Shown here: one piece after another, positions 10,986-23,600 of the stretch
How positions within the stretch are numbered: position 1 is the first letter of the stretch
Layout of the letters: the number at the start of each line of letters is the position of its first letter
Translations under genes and position numbers: made by a program
DNA from: Ulota crispa
Taxonomy: Eukaryota; Streptophyta; Bryopsida; Orthotrichales; Orthotrichaceae
Assembly (NCBI GenBank): GCA_963920765.1
Contig: OY987243.1
Location: 18,595,419-18,659,418, forward strand
Reading direction: 5' to 3'
Length of the DNA: 64,000 bases
The notes under the pieces: model-generated
Databases searched by the model: none
What the model was told of the DNA's origin: nothing
What the model saw: only the letters and a program-made list of their open reading frames with translations

Positions 10986-13900
10986 CTAATCTGCAAAGTG
11001 ACCGAAAGACAGTCGAGAATCGTCCATGTCTGCCTGTTTTCTCCTCTTTGTTGGTGGTCCACCACCGTTAGCTTCCGAAAACTGCGAAGCTGTTCGAGCT
11101 CGAAGTTCTTCCAGACTTTCACCTTCTTTTGCCCTCTCCAGTACCTAAGTAGAAAAAGAAAAAGATTAAAATGCATGGTTTCACATGTAAAGCCTGCTCG
11201 TGTTTGAAGCATAAGGCAGTGGCCTAATATCCAAAATGCCTCAGAGGGACCAAACTCAGGTCTTACGAGACCTCGTTTTGTTATTAGAAACAATGTCTTT
11301 GATTTATATACCAATTAGCACACACTCATCAACATCGACAGGCTTATTCGCCCACATATGAATTTACGTAACAATGGCTAGAACGTCCTACCACTTAGCC
11401 CTAAATGCCCAAAAGTGGCTGCTTTCCACATCAACAAGAGTTGAATTAAACCATTTAGAAAGCTTCAAGGAAGGTATCCAACTGTTCAAAGAAAGAAGAA
11501 ATCCTACCTTACGTTGTTGAATGATAGAATATGAACTGAAAATTGCTATGTTCAACTATTAGCCTCTACAGTGTACCTTCTACTGTTTTGCTTAGGCGCT
11601 AAGGGGCTAATTTAAACTTTAGAACAAGGATGAGTAAGAGGAAGGAAGATGGAGTACCATGTGCCGCCCATACAAATGGGTGCTCTGAAGAGCTTCAAAA
11701 GCGTTTTGGGCTTCCTTTTTGGTCAAAAACTCCACAAATGCAAAGCCCCGATGATGGCCATCAAATTTCTTTGGCAACCTTATGCTCTTGATCTGCTCCA
11801 CGTATAAACACAAATTTCTTAGGAAAAATTAAGTCCAACAACAGACACTAGAAATGTCATGCTTGGCAAAATCTCCACAAAGATTGTCATTTGGTCCAAG
11901 TAAACTGATCTATGTTGATTCCACACAAGACTTCCTTAAACGATTCTTGACCACAAACCTGCTAAATTAAACTGCTGGAACCAACAATTCTACGAGGATG
12001 TCGAAACACGGGAATAAAACACAAGAAAACCCGACCAAAAGTTCCAATCCTGAATTTGAGAAGATTCAACGCTTAGAGCTTCATGCAAGATAAAACAAAC
12101 CAAAAAAAACAAGATGCACAAAGTAAGCATGCCCCCACCAACCTGGCCAAAGGGATTAAATATTTGTTGCAGGTCTTTCCTCGTTGCCTCAAAAGCCACA
12201 TTTCTGACGATAATCTTAGTCGAGCTTTCCTTGCTTTCGGTTTTGCCCTTTATTGCAGACACCTTTGAGTCGCTTCCGCCAGCCTTTTTAGCATTGTGGC
12301 TTAGCTGGAGAACCAAGGCATGTCCTTCCAGTACTGTACCCTGCATACATAACGAGTAGAATCCTTATAAGAATGAACTGCAGAAAGTTAGAAAAGACAC
12401 TGATCCCAAACAGTCAAAATATATACTCTCAAAAATTTGGTAGTAAGTTACTTGACTTTATTAAAATGGATCCTGGATATTTTCTGAAGGCATTTATAGT
12501 ACGAAATTACAGGACATATTACAAGCATGCTCATGATGATTTAAGCGTCATGACCTTTTGATGAGGAACTTGCAATACTGCGTACATTGAACCTTACGCG
12601 CATCAATATTCAAATAGAAGAGGACATTTGGTCGGGTATTTGTGGTTCAAAGAGGCTCCCAGTTTTGCTGGTTACTGAGCAGACCATGAAAAATTACTCA
12701 AGCTACCATCGAAATGAAAAAGCACAAAAACATCCAAAATCAAGCCAAAATGATGGGTGTAGGACTAGCACCTGTAGATTCTGGCAGACCAATTTTGCAG
12801 TATCCACGCTGTCAAACTCAACAAAACCAAAGCCCATCGACAATGGCTTCCCTGATTTTGATTGTTTCTTCTTGATCTGCATGCAAAAACCCTCAGCTAT
12901 CGTCAATAACGGCACACGTCTCGCACGGGGGTAAACCACTGATTATGACGGTATCAAGAGCGAACCATCTCTTCAAAGTAGGCTGGCTGGAGAAACCACT
13001 AACAATCCTAAACAAAAGCCATATATTCTTGTTTTTTAAAGTAATACAAAGAAAGAGCAAACGAGCAATACATAATTAAAATCAGAAGACTAACCGTGAT
13101 GCTTCGGACAGCTCCCTGGGTGAGCTTCTGCTGAAAATGCTGCTTCAAAGAGACTTCAGTAGTTGAGAAATTTAAATTCTTGACGAAAACAGATCGAGCC
13201 TGCTCAACATCAGCATCTTCAGTAAGAGCTGCTACTTGTGTCTCTACAACTGCTCGCTGCAATTGTTTATCCCCAATGGCCCCTTCTGTCTTCTCTGCAA
13301 CCCTTGATTTTCTTACTCCAGTCAGCAAGTTTGCAGGTGCCCACTCCAGGTACAACGGCACATGCCTGGACATCGCGGCTGTTAGATTATCCTCTTTGCT
13401 CAGGGGCTTATGAAACTGAACACCAATTACTGCCTGATAGTGAAAGGAGCCAAAGCAAATAAAACTTGCAAGTCAAAAAAGACTTCTGAATATCAAGAAA
13501 AGGTAGCATGCATCAGTATCTTACTTGAATCGCTTGTAGGCCAAACCCTTGAATGCACGACGTGCCTCAGCAGCTTCCAAGTACTCTACCTGTTCCAAGC
13601 GTGGCACAGACCTGGTCAGCGATTCTCATCCTAATTCATGGATGTAAATAGGCTACAAGCCATCAAAGAGATAAATTTTCAATTACATTCTACAAGGTCC
13701 CAGATAGGGAAAGAGGATGAAGCAAAAGCGTGACTTACCAGAGCAAGTGTCTTTGTTGAGGGAAGGATCACTCTCGCAATACTACCAAATGCCCCAAACA
13801 TGGAAACCAACTCCGCTTCAGATGTTGAAAATGGCAGATTCTTCACTAGCATTACAGTTGAACTCCGGCTCACTTTCACCTCCTTTCCAGATGCTACCTC

Positions 13901-16900
13901 TTCCAGGACCTCAATGTTTACACCCTCATCATTGAGTGCTCGTTTTGTCTCGGCTATAATGTGAGTTTCTCCTAACGCCATTCGAACTGCTAAGTCGTCG
14001 GCGTTAGGATCTAGAAATTCGCTTTTAGTCATATTGTATTGCCGAGCAACATTCTCAGCTACCTGCACAATAAAGATAGCACATGAGTGAAAAACTAATG
14101 GCATCTACAGAGAGACTTAAAGCTGAGTGAAGCAAACTACATACGGCAATAAAAGAAACTCATGGAGCAAGGTGATGCCGAACGAACATGATACAATCTG
14201 AAATAACATCATGAAGTTGCTGAGTATGCCCTACACAAAACTTACTGTGTCCGGGCGCATATAGAGAGGATTCCACGCTTTTGTATTTCCACTGGCCTCT
14301 GAAGCTTTTCTTTGCGATTCCCTTTCTTCCTTGAACTTTGTAGACCCAGGTCCCATGCTAGGGGTCCTACTTCCACACACGTAATATCAAACATTCAAAT
14401 ACTGCATAAGCATCGCTGAAAGTCCTTGGGATACAGCAAGTGATATCCCTCAAGTGGAAATCAAGTTATAAGAATGATTAAGCGTCTTCCCAAAATTCAG
14501 AGAAAGTAGACCTAGAGTATTCATTGAAAACACAAGACCCGGCCCAAATAGACAAATATAATATCTAATCAATGAGATTTCTCCAGGTAACAATGCAGGA
14601 AGTGCTCAAACTACCTTGCACATCTATATAGATCCTAAGCTCAATAGCTCAAAAACTTAATCCTTTGTAAATCGTACACTACAAGCAAATGCGCTCCAAA
14701 AGAAAGAAAGGAATGAATCTACCCACTTTTCGGTCTCTGGAGGAGGAGGTGGTCGCCTGGCGGGCAGGATGTGAAGCAGCCGTCCTTGAAAGCTAGATTT
14801 GTCCAGCTGCTCCATTGCTCTAAAATCCGAATGAAAAAGATATATAAATTTGTGATTTTCCTTGTAAATCCCTAAAAATGTAGAATAACCATCTCTCAAG
14901 GTAACTCTAAAACACGTTTAGTCAAACTCCATGTTACGCAATTGAAACATGTATCTAAAGAGCTTGAACACCATAACACAAAGGCCAACAACGAACAATA
15001 TAGTCATTATAGAATCACATAGGGAAGTAATACATGCAATTCGTTACCTTACAGCACATTCCGGAATCAAATAAAGAATGAAAGCAATTGCTATTGAACG
15101 CTTGGATAATTTATCCACTACTAAGTGCACTTCCGAAAGCTCCCCAAATTTGCCGAAAAGCTCAGCTAATTCTTCTTCACTGAGACAAAAATCGTACATA
15201 TTATAAATCAGTACAAAGAAGCAGATGCTACAGTCCATAATTCCATCTCAAACTCTTCAAAATAAAGCCGGTATAAGAACAACCATGAAAATGGTCCAAA
15301 TGTAAACTTGAACTGGCTTTGCAACAAAAAACCTGACGGATACCCTCATTGGAACTCAGTCAACATCAGTAAGGAAGTGCTCAAGCCCTTTCGCCGTGAG
15401 AAAGAACAAGACGAACGAGGCAGTGAAATTTGCTTTGCACTTAACTACCAAAGTAAAATGGATTCACCGTTTAAAAGCGACAAATTCTGTCACGTGTAAT
15501 TCAGATAGAGGCAAATCCTGTATTACCAAAACTAGTAAAGAACATTTCGTATGTTGACCAAACAATAAAGCAAATTAGACAAAAGGAAGTCCTCATATGA
15601 CCTGCTCAAAACTGTTGAAAAAATACATGAGGCCACATTTTGGACTCTTGGTCCTTTAGGGTTTAGATAACTCACGTTGCTGTATATGGAAGATTACGAA
15701 CAAAGAGTCGACCAGTTTCAGAAACGCTTTCTTGCTCTTCTGCCAGAACCGGCACCGCCGTTCCCTGACCCTCATCAGCTTTCTCGCTTTCATCCGAGCC
15801 GTTTCTTTCATCGTCCTCATCAGTCTCAGCAATTGCAACGTTATGAGACGCGTCCTTCATTACCTCATCCTCCACACTACCATCATCTGTCTCTTCCTCC
15901 TCCTCCTCCTCACCATCTTCCTCATCATCACTCTTGTCTCCGTCTTCGTCTTCGTCCTCTTCTTTGTCAACAACCTCGTCTTCTGCAACATCTAACTTCA
16001 CATCCTGGTGCTCATCTCCATCATCCTCATCTTCTTCTTCTTCATCATCTTCGTCATCTTCATCACTCCATGCCCCACTTTTTGTACGGCTTTTCAAATA
16101 ATCCAAGTCTGTCAAGGTGTCATCTTGTAAGACTGGATCCTCTGTGACAAGATTTTCATCAGCGTCGTCTGCTTCTAAACTCTCAGCAGCGTCTAACCCA
16201 GGGGCCTCTTCATACAACTCATCATCAGTTTCACCGTCGGAGTCACTCCCTTCGAACCGAACATGCATTTGTGTCAATTTCTCTCCACCTTTACCCTTGT
16301 TGATCGGCACTCGTCTTGAAAAAGTTTCCACCGTCTTCACCTCTACACTAGCTTTACTCTTTGCATTGTCCCCTTTTTTTTGCTTTCGCTGTTTTGGTAC
16401 TGCATCGGATCCAATTGTAGTATCATTCGCCCACAGTTTTGATTTGCTCCGAGGTTGCATTACTTCTAAAAACTCTTTCAGTTGAGGATCTGTTTCAAGC
16501 AAACTATCGATTTTATTGCTTCTGGGATCCTGCTTTTCGTTAAAGCTTCCCGTGTCTTTCGAAGAAGTCGTCGGATCCTCGTCATCGTCTTTTAGCTTAA
16601 ATTTGGAGCTGCCTTCCGAATGTCTACTCCATGGCCTCGGCAGATTCGGGTCCCCAATCGATTGTGCCATCTGCCAAATCATATGAATAATTCATCAAGA
16701 ACAAGTTGGCAAAACAGCAAAAAAATGGAATGAAGTATTGGAACTCACACGCAAAGCACACTATCTATTAGCAAAATTCTACAGTAGCATTGGAAATCTT
16801 CAGAACAAAGAATTTCAGTTCAAAACACCCGTTCAGTTTGCACTATCACACTCTCCAATATCACACGAGGTTGGAATATAGAGGTGATAATATGGATGAG

Positions 16901-17618
16901 ACGTGTGAAAAGGGTTAAACTTTTTAAGAAGTTAGGGTTTCAAGGCGAAGGATTCGCACTTTCTCTTGGTGGCGTCACACAATATTCTCACGGAAATTGG
17001 TTTATGCAATCAAAGAAGTTCAAGTGTAAACCCTAAACCTGAAAAGAATCCCCGCCAAGCAATCACAATTCAACAGAGCAATTCACAAACCTCGCAGGTC
17101 AATCTGCTGGTGTCAAAAAAGGATCGGTGGAAGTACTTCGCAGCATCCTTGGCTTCCTCCTCCGTACGGAATCCAATAAAACCGAATTGCCGAGTTCTTC
17201 CATCCCTACAATTCACCAAACCCGATTGAAAAAACTCAGTTTCTGTAGACCAAACGATGACGAAGCACAATGAAGCAAAAAGAGTGAGCGAGTCATGAAA
17301 CAAGCAGAGCTCTTCCGTAACTCACCTGGTTCTGATGATTTTGGCATCGGTGACCTCTCCTTTCGCTGCAAAATGCTCCCGAAGCCGCTCCTCCGTCACG
17401 TACCGGGGCAAATTTTTCACACAAATTCGAGACGACCTGCAAGGAGGTCAATTTTCTTAGCTGCCACAAAAAAGAAACATTTCGAACTACTGACAAAGCT
17501 CTCACAACATTCCAAATCAAGTGTAAAGAAAAATCTCCAGAACGGCAGCTTTGTCGTCAAAATGTTCAACGGATCGTTCAAATTCTTTGAAAATCCTTTC
17601 CTCGCAACCAGCTCACAT
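10986..17618 (-). CDS. MRD1: MRD1/RBM19 pre-rRNA processing protein with five RRM domains
   Basis: Fourteen exons on the minus strand: 17618-17617, 17436-17326, 17205-17091, 16670-15676, 15179-15048, 14819-14727, 14366-14246, 14062-13739, 13589-13525, 13365-13095, 12876-12772, 12340-12143, 11792-11658, 11144-10986. The sum is 2826 nt, 941 residues. RRM1 ([20 protein letters not shown]) is at the N-terminus; a Glu/Asp-rich linker fills about residues 270-340; RRM2 starts near 397 ([12 protein letters not shown]), RRM3 near 595 ([10 protein letters not shown]), RRM4 near 711 ([13 protein letters not shown]), RRM5 near 819 ([16 protein letters not shown]). MRD1 acts in the nucleolus in the U3/90S pre-ribosome and is needed for 18S rRNA maturation. 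The start codon is split: AT ends exon 1 and G opens exon 2. The acceptor of exon 7 is uncertain (14366, or a few bases on at 14357), which changes three residues. Confidence 0.92.
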
Positions 17619-17690
17619 TGTTTTTGCTGCGCTCCAACAGAACGCAATCTCCAGACGACACAAAAACACTCAGAAATCGTGCCACTCCTC

Positions 17691-17724
17691 CTAAACCCTT
17701 AAACCCTGAGCCCTAACCCTAAAT
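17691..17724 (-). promoter_or_regulatory. Telo-box-like repeats upstream of MRD1
   Basis: On the minus strand this reads as TTTAGGG, GGGTTTAAGGG and related units, about 75-105 bp before the first base of the MRD1 start codon. It is a likely 5' UTR or proximal promoter motif, as telo boxes commonly accompany genes for ribosome biogenesis in plants. Confidence 0.5.
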
Positions 17725-17906
17725 AGCAATTAGACCTGAGTATACTGTTCGAAGAGACCAGGACACGAACAAGACCCTGTTCTGCTTTTGACACAGGCGG
17801 CGTCAATCGATGCTGAAACGTCGCCTAAACCCCAAAAAAAAAACGAACATTAAGAAAAGGAGATGAACTGAAAAGAAAAAGATAAGACAAAGAAGAAGAA
17901 GTACGG

Positions 17907-18116
17907 TGCATGACACTTATAACCAACAATTCCCAATTCAAGTGGTTAGTTTAAGGTTTTGTCAAAAAAAAAGTTATTAAAAATTTGAGTACATTAAGAT
18001 GAAGTTTAAGGTTTGTCCCGTTTGGTGGTGGAATTGCTTTTGAACTAATAAGTACATGTGTTGTGCTTTTGTATTTCTTATTTGGTCAATAGTTGTTGGT
18101 TATAAGTGTCATGCAC
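17907..18116 (+). mobile_element. 210-bp MITE, copy 1 of an inverted pair
   Basis: The ends are inverted repeats of about 24 bp (GTGCATGACACTTATAACCA at the left; its complement at the right). TA lies close to both borders, so a Tc1/mariner-type target duplication is possible but not proven. No coding capacity. Confidence 0.7.
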
Positions 18117-18262
18117 TATAGGAGACAAAAAATAAAACAAAGAAAAAGAATTGTGAATGTTTTCTAACTCAATACTAAGTGATACAAAATTGTGAGTAAA
18201 AACATTAATAAAAAATCTCTCATTATATGTAGGATTAAGTTAAATGTAGTCTTCTATATATA

Positions 18263-18472
18263 TTGCATGACATACATAACCAACAACTATTAGCCAAACA
18301 AGAAACACAAAAGCACAACACATGTACCCAGTAGCTCAGAAGCAATTCCACCACCAAACTGGACAAACCTTAAGCTTCATCTTGGTGGATTTGGTTTTTT
18401 GATAACTTTTTTTTTGACAAAGCCTTAGGCTAACCACTTGAATTGGGAGTTGTTGGTTATAAGTGTCATGCA
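18263..18472 (-). mobile_element. 210-bp MITE, copy 2, opposite orientation to copy 1
   Basis: Read on the reverse strand this copy follows copy 1 (17907-18116) along its whole length with, by eye, about 85-90 percent identity. The two copies stand head to head with about 150 bp between them. Confidence 0.75.
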
Positions 18473-18526
18473 TAGTACATTAAAGAATCTGTTTGGTTGA
18501 GAGTTTTTGTGAAGCCATTCATTTTG

Positions 18527-19330
18527 AAGCCCCTTTTGTACTAGAGTGAGAAGCCATGGAGAGGAAAATTTTGGCCAATGAAAACTACAAAAATTGAGAA
18601 GGCTAACAAATGTCACTCTATAGTGAAATTTTAATTCCAAGGGACAAGTAGAAGAGAAAATGAGGTGGACAACACTTTTGTCATGTGTGGCAATGAAAAA
18701 GCACAAGTTTTGGGCTCCCAAAATTACAATTAAGCACACCTAAAGAGGCGGGTTTGATTGAACTTCTAAAGGACTAAAATCCTTGTAGCCAATGTAAAAA
18801 TAATAATAATAATAATAATAATACGAGAATTGATATGTGTACCACACCCTTTCAATTACTGTACCACACCCTCAGAGTAAATTTTAGATTTCTACCATCA
18901 TAAAGTTGAATTTGAGAATTTGGAATTCAGATTTGGACTTGGAGACCATGATTTAGTCTAGAACCATAAAAAAAAGTTGCAATTCAACAACACCCAATGA
19001 AAAAGTTTAGCTAGGGAGAAAAATATTACTTTTACTTTTGTCTATAAAAAAGATTAGCTTTTTCATTAGGTGCTGTTGAATTGCAACTTTTTTGTGGATT
19101 CTAGACTAAATCATGGTCTCTAAGTCCAACTCTAAATTCCAAATTCTCAAATTCAGCTTTATGACGGTAGAAATCTAAAATTTACTCTGAGGGTGTGGTA
19201 CAATAATTGAAAGGGTGTGGTACACATATCAATTCCCTAATAATAATAATAATAATCTAAAATAATAATAATAATTTGTGTCCTCTTCTCACTTTACACT
19301 ACAACCAAAAGCCTCTACCTCCAAAGGCTT
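18527..19330 (+). repeat. Dispersed repeat R1, copy A, split by a nested foldback element
   Basis: 18527-18824 and about 19240-19330 match, as reverse complement, the segment 33162-33610. Shared landmarks are GCCCCTTTTGTACTA, TTGGCCAATGAAA, AAATGTCACT and CCTCTACCTCCAAAGGC. The match is interrupted by the inverted repeat at 18825-19237, which sits in a TAA microsatellite within R1. The ends of R1 look like imperfect inverted repeats (AGKCCCCTTT), so a DNA transposon relic is likely. Confidence 0.65.
18825..19237. mobile_element. Foldback (hairpin) MITE of about 413 bp
   Basis: Two arms of nearly 200 bp are inverted copies of each other; the left begins GAATTGATATGTGTACCACA and the right ends with its complement, with a loop near 19010-19050. 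It is inserted in a (TAA)n tract, so a target duplication of about 8-9 bp fits but cannot be distinguished from the microsatellite. Confidence 0.75.
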
Positions 19331-19392
19331 TACTTTGAATCAAGTAGATGGCATTTGTGAGTTAATTAGTCACTTGTGGTTTAAATTTTTAA

Positions 19393-20311
19393 CCCCTGAA
19401 GGACCATGGCCTTTATTTTGTCAAAAGACACTCAAAACTGCCACCTCTATGGCAAAGAGTAAAAAGTTTGAAAATTAGTCTTTTAGCATATCTAACTGTA
19501 GGATCTTGTACTAAATTACTATAAGAATGTATCATACAAGACTCAAGAACTTTGACCATACATGTTGAAGATATTTGCATTTAAAAAGTAAAAACATATT
19601 TTTTTGCACCTTGCATGACTAGATTTTTTAACTTTGAACTTTTTTAATTTCAAATTTTTGCACCACAGAGTTTGGAATTCTATTTTTGCATGGTGGGAAG
19701 TTGAGTTGGTAATCTTGGGAAACATAATAACAAAAAATAATTAATTTTCATTCTTTAAAAAAAACATTAGACAGAAGAAGGTATGAGATTGAACAAAAGC
19801 TTAAATTGCTAATAACCCTGCAATGGAATTGAAATGCAATGATCCCAAAGGTGAGATTGTTCTAGAAAGCAAACTTCACCTTCTCCAACAATTTTTTTTT
19901 GAGAAATGTTAAAATTGCATTCAAAAATGAAGTTTGTAAGTTATTTTTTCAAAAAGATGCTTGAACTACCCAAAAAACAAGATTGTCCATAACTTTCTCC
20001 TAACTAGTCCAAATGGAATGAATCAAAGCTCCAAATGTAGACAAAGATACAATCTATGAGAAACAAAAATTAAATTTTTTTTTCAAGTTTTTATAAGTTT
20101 TTTTGTGCTACCTGGAATCTCCAAATTTGTTCATATTTGGGTATAATTTTTGCTCCCTGGCATCAATTGGAATAAAAATTAGATGTCCACACGGTTCTTT
20201 GAATTGCCCGTCTTCAGTAAAAGTTTCAAAAAATCATGCAAAGTAGTTTGGCCATAGGTACATGCCCAAAATCCCATTTGTCCGTTGAACAGACAGTTGG
20301 TCCTTTAGAGG
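19393..20311. mobile_element. TTAA-flanked piggyBac-like element, about 919 bp
   Basis: TTAA stands at 19389-19392 and 20312-20315. The ends are CCCCTGAAGGACCA on the left and, on the reverse strand, CCTCTAAAGGACCA on the right. The interior is AT-rich and has no recognisable transposase. The end sequence and TTAA sites are shared with other elements in this window. Confidence 0.5.
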
Positions 20312-20315
20312 TTAA

Positions 20316-22139
20316 ATTGACCACATTTTGTGATAAAGATTGCTACAACAAAATTTGCTTATTACAAGGATGTTCCTATTGCTTTTGTTGGTACAACAGG
20401 TACCTAAACTTGCACATATATAATATTATTCAACAAATCAAGACATTCATTAATAGTATATGACATGATGCAAAATATTGTGGACATGCTACTCTACATA
20501 TTAACAAATAGAGATTAGCAAACTACATATGTTTCAATTGTTGTACGTATCAAAATCATCTTATATGGGCTTGTACATGGGTGGATAATGTTGTATAGGG
20601 TAGTTGCAAGAAATACTTTGCTGTTTTGTCTCAAACAGCCTTAAAACCGGTAGTACTTGGTAGTACTATGAGCTTTTGAAATAATTTTTTTTAAATAAAA
20701 TAAAATATGGACAATTTGTAGAGCACTCAAAATAGCAGACTCATGAAAATTCAGATCTAGAAAAAATTCATTCTAAAAGTTATGCACACAAATAGAAGGC
20801 CAGAAATTACCAACAAAAAGACAATTTCTTTTTTGTTTTTTAGAAAATAGTAAAAAAATTCAAAAATTCAAAAAAAATGGCTATTTTTTACCTCTTTGAG
20901 TAGCTTCACTTGATGCAAGTGGTTTTTGTAGGAAGTTTTTTTTATTTCACCAATCATTCGAGAAAGGGTGCCCACTTTGAGGGTGTGTGCACAACATGGA
21001 ATTTAGAATTTTATGAAACCCTTCTATAAGTCCATGTAATGATTTATGATGAACAACTTCCTTAATTTGTGGCATGAGATTTGCTTTTTTGGATCCAAAA
21101 TAGTACTAAAAACAACCAAAATGGCCAAGGTAGACACCTATTTGCGGGCTATTCAAAAATAGTTAAATAATTTTAAAAAAATTGAAAAGATTGTAGAAGG
21201 TTTATAACTATGACATGTACCTTCCTCTAAAATTTCAACTCAAAAGAATTTGTTGCGCAAAAGTTACAAGCCAAAAAGCACCTGCACAAGATGAAGATGA
21301 CAAAAAATAGTACAAGTGTTTTTTGCAATCACCCTATATTAGCTCTTATTTATATAAATAAATAATATGATACATCCAAACAGTGTGTTATATAGCACTT
21401 TTGGCTTTTTTTTCTTCTTAAAACTTACTATTTTATATCAAAATGAATATTTCTGTTAATTTAGCAAATTAAACAATGGATATTCTCAAGCCTAGTTTCT
21501 ATATTACTTTAAAACTTCAAGATCCCCAAACTTAAAAAAATACTCCATATTTTATGAGTAAATTTTTGTTGCAATTTGAGGTTGAAAACTATATTTGCAT
21601 TTTTCAATACAAATTGATGCAAGATTTTGCTTCACGCCAAGAGATTCTACCTAATAATGTACATCTATCGCATGGGTATTGATAATTACAAGTTAATACA
21701 AATATAGTCAATGTTGGTGGGATTAATGGTATCCATGAATATGATTGTTCATATTGGAATTTCCAAAATAAAGGATTTGGGGTCATGAAAAGGTCATGAG
21801 TACATCAAATTCACATGGTTTGCTCAATAACCAAATCTTAATAAGCTTGTTGCTTAAATATTCAATGAAAGTTTAAACAAAAATAGAGAGAGCAACTCTA
21901 CATAAAATCTAGTGTATATAAAAAAATCTTGAAAACTCTTATAAAAACTTTCAACAAAGTGAAAAACACTTTTTAGTTCAAAATTAAAATGTACAGTCGA
22001 GTACCGGGTATTTATAAATTACTAGTTTGAGCCCGTTATCCTGATGGAGACATCTCCATCATGTAGATACTCATTATTTATTTATGTTTGTATTGATTTC
22101 AATAAATCAACAGTTGTGACAAAAATGGTGGTCGGGTGC
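20316..22139. other. AT-rich gene-free stretch
   Basis: No gene, RNA gene or structured repeat could be supported. Open frames are short and interrupted. Confidence 0.5.
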
Positions 22140-22345
22140 TGAAGACCACGGTTTGGTGATAGCGCAGTGGCCAAAGATTTCAGTGCGTTGCACCGTCTTG
22201 TTACATGCACAGCTCAAGGGGGTAGGTAGCGGGTTGACTAGGCCAATTTTCTGCCTCACTAGTTGCCAAGCCGTGAGCCGCCATCACCGCTCGACGAGTC
22301 TCATGAAATTGAAACCCGGACCGGCGGGCGGTTAAAAATGATCGC
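22140..22345 (+). other. GC-rich island with tRNA-like promoter boxes, possible SINE-like relic
   Basis: About 200 bp stand out as GC-rich within AT-rich DNA. TAGCGCAGTGG near 22158 fits a pol III A box, and TTGAAACCCGG near 22310 fits a B box lacking one base. The spacing of about 150 bp is too long for an ordinary tRNA or SINE head, and no tRNA cloverleaf can be drawn. A SINE relic with an insertion is one reading; chance is another. Confidence 0.2.
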
Positions 22346-22719
22346 TTCTCCAACCAACCAAATTCATAACTTGGCGACTGAAGACAGGTGTCTAACGCTA
22401 TTATATGTTTGCAAGGATACGTGGTCATTTTACGATGGTGTTTATTTTATAGTATAATCATTTTCATATGTTTATTTAGGTGTTTTAGAATGCTCATATA
22501 TTTTGCCTTTGTTTGAATAAAAATATTAAGGGTTTAAAAGTCAATGGGAAAATGTGAAAGGAAAAAAGGTTTGATATCTATAGTAGGGTTAGGATAGAGA
22601 GAGGCGTGAGCTGATGTGCTCCACCTCCTATCTTAGATAGGGTCGAAATTATGGAGAGAAGATTCATTAGTTGTTGGAAGTTAGTATATGAGTGTTGATG
22701 GGAAGAAGGAAAAAATTCC

Positions 22720-23600
22720 GAAACTTTGATGTAAGAGAATTTTCTGTGTATATATGATTTTGAATTGAAATTTGATGAGGTTTTTCCTTATGTGATTATC
22801 TTTCTAAAATTAATTTGCAAGTTTGGTTTGGAGTTGTAATGCAAAAGTTATGAGTGTTTAAATTTTGGAGTATAAAAGCCAAACTATGAAAAAAGGCTGA
22901 GACTTTGACAAGCCATAGCTTATAATCTATGTATCATTTTGCAACAAAATTTAAAAAAAATGTTTATTTTAATTTTGACTTTTTAAAAAGTCCTTAAACT
23001 TGAGATTTGAAGCTTGGAGGAGAAAGTTATGGAAGTGTGAAGCATGGAGGTGGTTGCTCATTTTTTATGAAAAGGCCGAAACTTTAAAGAGTTACAACTT
23101 TTGGACGGTATGAAAATTTCTTTTCAAAATTTTAGGAGCAATAGTTTGTTGTCATAGTTTTTTAAATTGTCTTTAATCATTCCATTTGAAGTCTTATTGA
23201 AGAAGTTATAGTTTGTAGAAGTTGAGATTTTAGGTGCTCTCTAAAAAATTGAGACCCACACTTTGATTGACTGGAACTTACGGACAGAGTTTTTTTTTTA
23301 AATGAAAATTTTATAGGTTGTAGCCAGTGGTATCATCTTTTCAAATTGATATCACGTTATTATAGATGATGTGTATAACAAAAGTTATAAAAGTTTATAG
23401 AGGCAGTGTTTAATTTGCAATGAGGAAGAAGAACCTCTACTTTGAACCTGTATAACTTTTGGACCGTAACTTAAATTGAGTTAAAATTTAAAAGAATATT
23501 TAAAAGATTAGAAGAACTTTTCAAATTGCTATTACACTTAGCATTTGGATCTTTGAACCATCTAGAGCACTAGATAGAAGATTGCAACTTTTCTAAAACT
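22720..23600. repeat. Degenerate tandem array with a period near 182 bp
   Basis: A landmark AAACTTTGA-like string occurs near 22721, 22893, 23077, 23259 and 23439, that is every 172-184 bp. A second landmark, AAGTTATRG, recurs near 22848, 23025, 23207 and 23376 with the same spacing. Each unit also has AAAATTT after the first landmark. The units are strongly diverged. No gene is seen here or in 23600-24188. Confidence 0.6.

Noticed and set aside
13366-13450. An exon extension of MRD1 ([15 protein letters not shown]) before [10 protein letters not shown]
   Set aside because: Phases do not fit either acceptor there; the acceptor at 13366 gives [14 protein letters not shown], as in relatives.
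14721-14899. Donor after GAAAAGTGG in MRD1 exon 6
   Set aside because: It would leave phase 0, and no acceptor before the conserved [13 protein letters not shown] stretch fits that; the GTGGGT donor four bases earlier does.
15677-16147. Plus-strand frame rich in Pro, His and Leu within MRD1
   Set aside because: It is the complement of the acidic Glu/Asp linker of MRD1.
22153-22345. Possible tRNA gene
   Set aside because: No cloverleaf or acceptor pairing can be drawn and the A to B box distance is far too long.
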